A stretch of DNA of 64,000 nucleotides from Tulasnella sp. 424 (Eukaryota; Basidiomycota; Agaricomycetes; Cantharellales; Tulasnellaceae), in NCBI GenBank assembly GCA_019633425.1, contig WSUB01000020.1, positions 124,001 to 188,000 on the forward strand. Reading direction: 5' to 3'. Of the stretch, positions 56,147-64,000 are shown one piece after another (position 1 is the first letter of the stretch; each line of letters starts with the position of its first letter). Under the pieces are notes generated by a model. The model ran no database searches. It saw only the letters and a list, made by a program, of their open reading frames with translations, and was not told the origin of the DNA. Position numbers and translations under genes: made by a program.

Positions 56147-58431
56147 ATGGACGCCGCTCAGAAGGACCCAGCCATGGATCCCCTACTGGCCGCAGAGCCC
56201 AAGGTAAATCGCAATACCTCATCCCGCTGATGAGTATCATCTCCTCGGTCTGCGGTTGATATCGATCTTGTTTCATGCAGAGTCCCAACACGCCAGACCC
56301 AAGAACAACCAACCATCTCAATACCCTTAACGAGGATTATCAAACATCAGGAGAGAAGGCTCGCGCTCCAGAAGGTCTTACCGGACCGCTTGATTCAATA
56401 CCTTCACTGCCCGACAGTCACTCCAACTCGTCCGAGGAACCTAAAGCTGATGGTCTCGCCCCGCACCGCCCGGAGACGGATTCACAGCCCCTTCAATCAA
56501 ACGTGCCACCCGGCCGACACTCGTCACGAAGAAGGTTCTCCCGAAAACCTACCCGCAGAGATCATCTCGAAATTGCGCGAGCCAACGTCTCCTTTTCACA
56601 CTTGAAACCTGTTATAAAGCCCCTGGCATGCCTACTCGGTGGATGTGTGCTCGCTATCGGACATCACTTTTTCAACTCGTGGGCTGATGGTTTACCTATG
56701 TAAGTACGTTGCTGAGTCAGGACGATCCTCACAGATGGCATTGATATTGTATACCTGTCCCTCATGATAGCGACTCGGGGACGAAGATTCCGCAAGTATG
56801 GTTCCTCCGTATAGGAACAGGATTCGCATTTGCGTTTAAAACAATCCTGGCTGCCAGCCTGAGTTTCGTCATCTGTCAACTTCTGTGGTTCTCGGCCCGT
56901 CGAAAGTACCTGACAGTTCAAGGTGGGCATGTCCTTTTTGTTTGTTTAGTGGGTTGTCGTCGCCTCCTCGACTAACTCCATCGCAATGTTCTCCAGATAT
57001 CGACACATTATATCATGTAGAGCGACGTGATATTATGTCAACCGTTTTGTCCAACGCGGTGATACACGGGCCTCTTCTAGTCGGTGCCACCCTCCTATCC
57101 TTCATGCTTCCCATCGCCGCTGTCTTCACTCCAGCTTCGCTCGGTGTCAGAACAATACTTTACGTGGAAGAGGCGCCTTGTGTTATTGCTTCCGGTGACT
57201 TTTCGAGTTTCGCCGACTATCCTCAATTCTATCAAGCCGGATTCTGTCTCTCGCTCTCCGATATCTCGGCCATCGTGGCCCGGATATCCGAAATCAGTTT
57301 CGCCAGTGCAACACCCACCCCACTCCCCGAGTTTTGTGGCGGGAACTGCACGTATAAAGTGGTCGTGGATTCGATGTCGTTCAAGTGCGACGTGAATCAG
57401 CCACTCCCACCTGGACAGATGGGGACATTTGATCCTAATAACCTAGGCCCAGCTACCAAAACGTTTTGGAACGCTACGGCGATCGGAGACGAGTATGAAC
57501 CGACTTTGCCTATCTATGTTGGATGGGCAACGGGATCATTCGATTTGCTCTTCGACACTTCCGTTGGAACGAGCGGCGGGGCGATTTGTACGCCAGTACA
57601 TGCGCAATATGAGTTTTCTGTACGGCCTTGAAATTCCACTTTTATTTCATGTCGTTTCATGGCTCTGACATCCTTTCTCAGGTTGATACCATCAACGGGG
57701 CGCAATCTGTTACCTACAACGTCACGACTTCTGACCAGTTGAAGCCCGCCTTGCCACCGGCAGAACCCAATACTTGTCGGAGTGGAAACATGGCCAATGT
57801 CGATCTTCAGAATGGTGCGATAGCATTAGCCGCTCGTCGATTGCTTCTGGGGTCACTGTCAGTTACCAACAACCCCACGGAAGTAAAGTGGGGCTACAAC
57901 TCAACCGTTCGATTGGCGTCGTTCTTAAACATGACGATGGGACCCGACGGGGAGAACTTCATATGGAAAGATGTCATTAAAGGCATCGAGGAGACGGCTG
58001 CAAATATAACAGCCGCACTGCTAAACCTAGCTGATGGTCGACAAAACAGCACTTGCTTATACAGCAATCCTAGAGTAGTGTATGACTACAATCCTGCCGA
58101 CCTTCTGGCTCCGTATGGCGTAGGTTTTTCTCTCCTTTGGATCACTCGGTCCCATCTATGGTCTAACATGGCCTTACTGAAACAGGTGGCCGTTTTTGTG
58201 GTCGCAGTATCCCTCATCTTCGGAGTTTTCGTGTTCCTGCGTTTCAATCCGGACGATTTGACCACGTCCTTTGCCGACACCATTGGCATCACGCGGAACC
58301 CGGAGATGGAGATATTCGCCCGAAAGCACGATGGACAAGACGAGTTGGAGCCATTGCTTCGCTCTACGAAATTCCGATTGGGGGAGCTGTCAGGAGGATA
58401 TATGGGATATGGAACAATGCAGGATTTCTAA
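56147..58431 (+). CDS. F1 family copy 3 (subtype B): four-helix membrane protein with large ectodomain
   Basis: Six exons: 56147-56203, 56281-56699, 56771-56922, 56997-57619, 57682-58119 and 58186-58431; 644 residues. Intron 5 and the 3' flank match copy 1, hence subtype B. Membrane segments, FCGGNCTYK, the ALAARRLLLGSLSV block and the tail (RFNPDDLTTSFADTIGITRNPE) are conserved; the stretch from IASGDF to ISEISFAS is shorter than in copy 1. The ectodomain again has many N-glycosylation sites. It lies 0.72 kb downstream of copy 2, same strand. Function unknown. Confidence 0.85.
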
Positions 58432-59639
58432 GCCCATTTCAACCAAAGATCTGGAGAACCCGGTTCTTGTTTCGTTCTACTATGCCTGTTATTTTCGTTT
58501 GAAATACATTTTATGATAAGACTGACTTTTTGGTTGTTCTAGCCCGATATGCGGGAACAGCCGAGACGTGGAGAGACAAGGGAGTTCTCGATTCGATTCA
58601 AAGAGCCATGTCGATACATCCCGTTATCAGCAGCTGGCTCCTGTGCCGACACCTCGCCCCAGTTACGCCATGCACCTATGCTACACATTTGTGACTCTTG
58701 GAGCGGGTGTTACTAGCGGAGAAGAGCTTCATGATCTCGAGACCTGGTAACCACAAAATAGATGGGGTTACATAAATTATGACAGGTAGGTGACCATGTC
58801 CTCCCCGGTTTCAACGTCGATTACAGCCATGCGAGTCGAGCTCGAGCTGCAACACGCATGGAGCTTAAGAGGCGGAGACAGCCGTCTTGGAGATAAGCCG
58901 CTTGGCCGACATCTTAAAAGCATGGAATCGCTGTCCCAGAGCATTCGAGAGGTGAGAGACAAACAGGCTATCGATATCCAAGAGCAAAAGAGGGAAATCT
59001 GTTTGCCTCCGAGGAGATAAGTGCAACCAGAGGGCGGCCTTACCAGCTTGATCGCGTAAACTATGCTAAGCTAGGGTTACAATCTGTATCAACGAGACGC
59101 TGAAAATGGTCATTATGTGGAAATTACAGTTGGCGGCCTGTAGACGCCCTTTTCTTGGTTCGCAGACCATGGCCAGACGGGAAAGTTGATCGGTTCCCGG
59201 GTCGTTGAATAACCCTGCTGCCGCTGTTGGTCGGTCACATCCATGGTCTTCCGGCAGCCCACAATCGTAAAAACGATCGGCCGAGTCGACCTCTAGAGTG
59301 CTCCTGCCCTGCGACAGATCCGGAGTCGTTCCGGACTTCTTACTCACTCGAACGGGCTCTGATCGTTGTTTTGGACACGTTTTGCAGTTCGTGCTGGTAG
59401 GGATCCAGTCTCATATATGTCTTCGAGAGTGCAGGAAGTATAAATAAAAAATAGCATGGAATAAAATTGCGAGGTCCGACATGCTGCTGCAATGAGGAAG
59501 GGCCAAGGGCGTCCAAGCTGGCAATTCCGACGAGATACTCCGAGGAACTGCTGTGATTGCTATGTATTTGGCCCCTGCTTACAAAAGCTGCTTTTGTTTA
59601 CATCCAAACGTGTGACTTGGCAGTTTGGAACTCCGATTC
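58432..59639. repeat. F1-B downstream repeat (R4), copy 2, with insert
   Basis: Collinear with 50,321-51,089, interrupted by about 0.37 kb of unrelated sequence (roughly 59,030-59,400). No gene is recognised in either part. Confidence 0.75.
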
Positions 59640-60796
59640 ATTTTGGTCGCAGAGGCGCTGCCAAGCGAACTCGAGGGACCTATGTGTCAGGTGATCGAGG
59701 CTTGGGAGACTAGGACAAAAGTTCGCCCGCCCAAGGCCTTAAGCTACGGCTACTGGCACGATACCATTTTGATCATCAGGGCGAATGGCAGTCGCCTCGT
59801 TATTTCTATTTCCAGAGTGTTCTTGCTCCAATATGAGAATCGCTTCGTCGCCCTGGGGAAACTGGCGTCTGAGTTCCGTGGCGAAAGTGATGTCACAGGA
59901 TCCGGCAGCCCCATCACAGGTTCAAATAAATCAAATACACGGCAACAGCCTGTAAGACACCCCCGATGCCATAAAATTTCCTTCAGACTTCGTTTGTTAT
60001 CTTACTTTCCCCAGACACTTTAATATATCCAAGGCACCTCTTCTTCGCCTCTCTCTACCTCCTCCCCCCCTCCCAAAGGACATGTCGAACGCAGAGCTTC
60101 TCCCCACAAATCCGCGAGCAGTGAGTTTACTGACTGGCTTCTAAGAAGTGAAAGTCTCTAGAGTGTCTTACGAGCCTTGGTTTACCTTAGATCTCTCAAT
60201 CCAGTTTCACTGCTTTGACTGCCATATCCTCCCCTCCCAACCTTGACAGTCCTCAGCCACCCGACTCTCTCTTCCTCATCGCTTTCACGTCTCACCTACC
60301 ACTCCAAACCTACTCCCCAAGCCCTTCCGCGAGATAGAGCTTGGTCAGCATTGAAAAGATCTTTCTAGCAAGAAATGTAGTTTAAAGGTTCGGGTGCTTG
60401 GGTTGGTGGTGGCATCGGAGGAAGGAACGCACCTCGAGGGCGAGGTGAAAAGATATTGCATCGCCGCTTCTAGTTCGTGCAGGATGGACGCGAGTGGCCG
60501 CTTGTCCCAGCTGGAGACTAGGAGAGAGCTACCTGTGTGAGGATTGACCAAGGAGCTATCCGGGCATCGAGGCTCTGATTGGTCTTTGACCACTTCCATT
60601 AGTTTAGTCTTATTTTCGCGTTGCTTTTGGTATGTTACGGGACTTTAGATATTATATCATACACGCCTCACACCTAATTGGTTACGTGCACACTGGTTTA
60701 ATTCTCGTATATGATGCCTTACTTTCGGTGGTGGTGGCAAAAGAGGAGGGTCTATCCAGGCAATATCGACCTGTGCGGCCACTGCAGCGTGGCTGT
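59640..60796. repeat. Tandem-array unit 3: F2 segment, left part
   Basis: Collinear with unit 2 from 51,090; continues at 61,972 after the insertion described below. Confidence 0.85.
60082..60385 (+). pseudogene. F2 family copy 3, broken
   Basis: Exon 1 (MSNAELLPTN) and its GTGAGT donor are intact. Exon 2 has an in-frame stop (CGAGATAGAGC near 60,334) and then jumps, by internal deletion of about 280 bp relative to the intact copy, straight to the end AAGATCTTTCTAGC...GTAGTTTAA. Confidence 0.75.
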
Positions 60797-61971
60797 ATGG
60801 CACATATACTGTCCGGAAATTCGTGCGCGCACACACACACCCCCGACCCACACACTCACATACAATATGTCGTGAATTTAAAAAGGCAGTCTGGGCCCAT
60901 ATGTGTGTGGATATCTATGCAAACAACATGTAACACATTCATCGAGCTACCACTTGATTGGACAAGGGGTCTGCCAGGTAGGTACTCTTCCGCGCGGGCC
61001 GCACTGTGGTCCCGTGTCGCCGGTTCCATCCCCAATCGGGGAATAGAAAATTCGAAGTAGTAAACAATTTAGATGGCTTACAGGGATTTTTGGGAGACTA
61101 TGTGGAGGACGACGGGGCATCCCCTCGCTTCAGCATACGAGCTCCGTCAGCCCCGTCAGCCTCTCCGAGTCGTTAGCACATATTGTTGACCAGTACAGAC
61201 AATAGGGTACTATTTACAGATAACAATAATGCTGCCCTACCCGCAAAACTCACAGATTCTCACTTACTGTAAATCCACCGTCACGAGCCTTCGACCCCGC
61301 GCGTGATGAGCTGCCCTTGGGTCCTATTTTCGCGAACCGTCGACGGTGAACCACCAGGTCAAATTCACTCATCAGAGAGGGATTATTATAGTGCAAACAT
61401 GAACAGCCTGTCTGAAATTATTATAATAGGGGTATAGGTTCTTGGGCAAAGGGCAAGAACCATACCGGGTCGGCGGCTGCCCCGACGGGCCGCTCCCTCG
61501 GCATTCCATGACATGAGAAGGTCCTCAGTCATCTTCCAGCTCCATCTGGAGCTCTAAAAACTCCAAAGCTTCATTATCTTTTTATAAGTCTGTTGCCGCA
61601 TTCGGGGCAAGCAGAAAACGAATGTTACGCCTATGTTCAGCATACCCCAAAAGCCGACTAAGCCACCCACTATTAGAATAATAAAGAACAAAAATTTAAT
61701 CCTCAACAATCAGGGAAGGATTTTGTGGTCAAAAGATGCCTGCGAGAGTGTCTTACCGCGTGCTAGTACTTTGGCAAGTGCTCATTCACGCACTTCCGCT
61801 AGACCTTATATGTAGGAAACATTTACAAGGGCAGTCTACACATCGAGAGGATATAAAACTCTTATTTACATTGACCTTTTTGACTTTGGGTTGGGTTGGT
61901 AAATGGTGTGTGGGAGGTCGAGCGAGCGTGTGTGTGAGTGTCGGGGGTTTCGGACTGAATATAGCCCATTA
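60797..61971. mobile_element. Probable DNA transposon-type insertion, about 1.18 kb, non-autonomous
   Basis: Sequence absent at the matching site in units 1 and 2. The empty-site sequence GCGTGGCTGTGAGATCTC is split here, with TGGCTGT present on both sides (60,790-60,796 and 61,972-61,978): a 7-bp target duplication. The ends form imperfect inverted repeats: ATGGCACATATACTGTCC on the left and, read in reverse complement, ATGGGCTATATTCAGTCC on the right (13 of 18 match), each followed inward by a CA-rich stretch. No transposase frame is seen; the largest frame is about 140 codons and unconvincing. The body is more A/T-rich than its surroundings. The superfamily is not assigned; a 7-8 bp duplication would fit hAT-like elements. 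Confidence 0.65.
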
Positions 61972-62064
61972 TGGCTGTGAGATCTCAACTCCTGCCACAC
62001 CCACCGGTCTCGAGTGCATGCCCGCGGTTCTGAATGATTCTACGACGTTCCCACTGCCGTATTC

Positions 62065-62340
62065 CATTTAGGTATACCGTCTCATTGTTTCTCGATTGAC
62101 GTCCGTCCTATTGGTGTAGGGACCTGACACGCCAGACCCAAAAGTGGCCGACCGCACAAATACCCTTGACGACGGCCACCAGGCGCCAGGAAAGAATATC
62201 CAAGAAACCTCATTCAGGTCTCTGGCTCATGCACTACAGAAGCGTGAACGGCCGCTTGTTCACAGTCAAGGCCTCCACGGACGCTGCGTGTGTCACGATG
62301 ACCAAGGAACAGATAGATCTCCCGTTGCAAAATAGAAGAA
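62065..62340 (+). pseudogene. Remnant of an F1 second exon, third copy
   Basis: Nearly identical to 52,525-52,770, at the same distance upstream of an F1 gene. Frame broken. Confidence 0.55.
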
Positions 62341-62567
62341 TACTTCTACTAGGTGATATCAGCCTTGGCCCCCACACTGGGGCTGAGATATCTCCTGGCA
62401 AATGAAGCTCACTGGTTTCGCATGCCCAATGTGTACCGGTAATCGCCGGAGCGCCCAAATCTGAAAACGGTTATCCAAAGTCATGTATATTATTGAATTT
62501 CCCTTGGTGAAGTCGACACTTCAACTTTCCCTCTTGAGGTGTCAAGCCCCCTAGCCAGCTACTACAC

Positions 62568-64000
62568 ATGGAAGCCGCTCAAAATGACCCAGCCATGGAT
62601 CCGCTACTAGCAGAAGAGCCCAAGGTAAATCTCACTACCGCATTCCGCTGATGAGTATCGTCTCCTCGGTCTGCGGTTGATATCGAGATTATTCTATGCA
62701 GAGCCCCAACACGCCGGACCCAAGAGCAACCAACCACCTAGACACCCATAACGAGGACTATCAGATATCAGGAGAGAAGGCTCCGGGCAGTCTTACCGGG
62801 CAGCTTGATTCAGTGCATCCACTGCTTGACGGCTACTCCAAGCCGTCGAAGGAACGTGAAGCTGATGGTATCGCCCAGCACTCTGCAGAGACAGATCCAC
62901 AGCCCCCTCAATCAAACGTGCCACTCAGCCGGTACCCGTCACGAAGAAGGCCAGTCCGAAAATCTACCCGAGGAGATCATCGCGAGATTGCTCGGGCCAA
63001 CGTCTCCCGTTCACACTTGAAACCTGTTATAAAGCCCTTGGTATGCTTGCTCGGTGCATGTGTGCTCGCCGTCGGACATCACCTTTTTAACTCGTGGGCT
63101 GATGGTTTACCCATGTAAGCACGTCGTGGAGCCAGGACGATCCTCAAAGCCGAACTGATATCGTACACCTGTCTTTCGTGGTAGCGACTCCGGGACGAGG
63201 ATTCCGCAAGTGTGGGTCCTCCGTATAGGAACAGGGTTCGCGTTTGCGTTTCAAACCGTCCTCGCAGCAAGCTTAAGCTTCGTCATCTGTCAACTTTTGT
63301 GGTTCTCGGCCCGTCGAAAGTACCTGACAGTTCAAGGTTGGCATATCCTTTTTGTTTGTTTGGCGGGTTGCCGTCACCTCCTCGATTAACTGCATCGCAA
63401 TGTTCTCCAGATCTCAACAAATTATATCATGTAGAGCGACGTGATATTATCTCAACCATTTGGTCCAACGCGGTGATGCACGGACCTCTTTTAGTCGGTG
63501 CCGCGCTCCTATCTTTCATGCTTCCCATCGCCGCTGTCTTCACTCCAGGTTCGCTCGGCGTCAGAACAGCGGTGGACCCGGAGGATGCACCTTGTGTTAT
63601 TTTTGCCGGTAACCTTTCCGATTTGAGCGCCACTCCTCCACTCTATACCGGTGACGATTGTTTACCGCTCGACATCATACCCAACGCGACCCGGATATCA
63701 GAAGTCACTTTCGCCGGTGCAAGACCCATCCCGCTCCCCGAATTCTGTGGCAAGAATTGCACATACAAAGTGATCACGGATTCGATGTCGTTCAAGTGCG
63801 ACACGAATCAGCCACTCCCAGCCGGACAGATGCCGTCGGGTGTTACGGGGACTGACACCGTCACGAGTATTCATGCTCCAAGTTCAAGAACGTTTTGGAA
63901 CGCTACCCCAAGCGGAGACCAGCTGCAGATTGCGAATGATCCGACTCTCCCTTTTTCTGTTGGATGGTTGTCGGGAACAAGTAGCTCTCCTAACGGTGAC
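62568..64000 (+). CDS. F1 family copy 4, partial at the right edge; mosaic of copies 2 and 3
   Basis: Exons 62568-62624, 62702-63114, 63185-63336 and the start of exon 4 (63411 to the window end) are open, giving about 400 residues of the protein. The 5' part follows copy 2 (intron 1 nearly identical; APGSLTGQLDSVHPLLDG; GIAQHSAETDPQPP). From about 62,930 it follows copy 3 (SHLKPVIKPL, NSWADGLPM, and intron 3 with CTTTTTGTTTGTTT). Helix 3 (LLVGAALLSFMLPIAAVF) and FCGKNCTYK are present. The variable stretch after IFAGNLSDL is unlike the other copies, and a longer insert precedes FWNATPSGD. Exons 5-6 lie outside the window. Confidence 0.8.

Noticed and set aside
60826..60860. CA-rich microsatellite as telomere-like or origin sequence
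   Set aside because: It is a short dinucleotide run within an insertion end; no telomeric repeat is present.
60990..61050. tRNA-like sequence (GGTTCCATCCCC resembling a B box)
   Set aside because: No acceptor stem or anticodon arm could be folded around it, and the A box is missing.
61189..61833. Possible solo LTR (TGTTG...TACA)
   Set aside because: The flanks do not give a convincing target duplication, and the whole block is better explained as the interior of the 1.18 kb insertion at 60,797-61,971.

Overview
The window is nuclear DNA of a filamentous fungus, almost certainly a mushroom-type basidiomycete (Agaricomycotina). Genes carry many short GT-AG introns (mostly 50-70 nt, some longer), core genes are fungal (chitin synthase, NEM1-type phosphatase, GH79 and GH2 glycosidases), and the remainder consists of lineage-specific membrane-protein families. 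There are no bacterial signals. All exon joins were made by hand from splice signals and reading-frame continuity; no database search was run.

Layout. 1-2.6 kb: the 3' end of an unidentified gene, then an intact NEM1/Dullard-like phosphatase gene. 4-19.6 kb: a repeat-rich accessory region with three copies of a two-gene, head-to-head module. One partner (here F3) is a disordered protein with a C-terminal membrane anchor. The other (F4) is a roughly 220-235 aa soluble protein with strictly conserved exon phases and a 16-nt microexon. Between the modules lie copies of a dispersed repeat (R1) and a decayed fragment of the neighbouring NEM1 gene. 19.7-38.7 kb: a conserved housekeeping block with a low-complexity protein (+), a GH2 beta-mannosidase (-), a Rab4-like GTPase (-), a chitin synthase (-), a CLPTM1-family protein (-) and a GH79 beta-glucuronidase-like secreted enzyme (+). 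38.9-64 kb: a second accessory region, a higher-order tandem array. Its unit is a small gene F2 followed by two multi-pass membrane-protein genes (F1, subtypes A and B). It contains three complete F1 genes, one truncated relic, one copy running off the right edge, one intact and two broken F2 copies, and remnants of an F1 second exon upstream of several F1 genes. A protein-kinase-like gene lies in the extra DNA of the first unit, and a 1.2 kb transposon-like insertion interrupts the third.

The housekeeping genes are only neighbours; several act at the secretory pathway or cell wall (chitin synthase, Rab4, CLPTM1, glycosidases), but nothing shows co-regulation. The accessory families are the best candidates for undescribed biology. 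F3/F4 behaves as a conserved, repeatedly duplicated bidirectional gene pair. F1 has invariant membrane segments around extracellular stretches that differ in length and sequence between tandem copies, and one copy is a mosaic of its neighbours.
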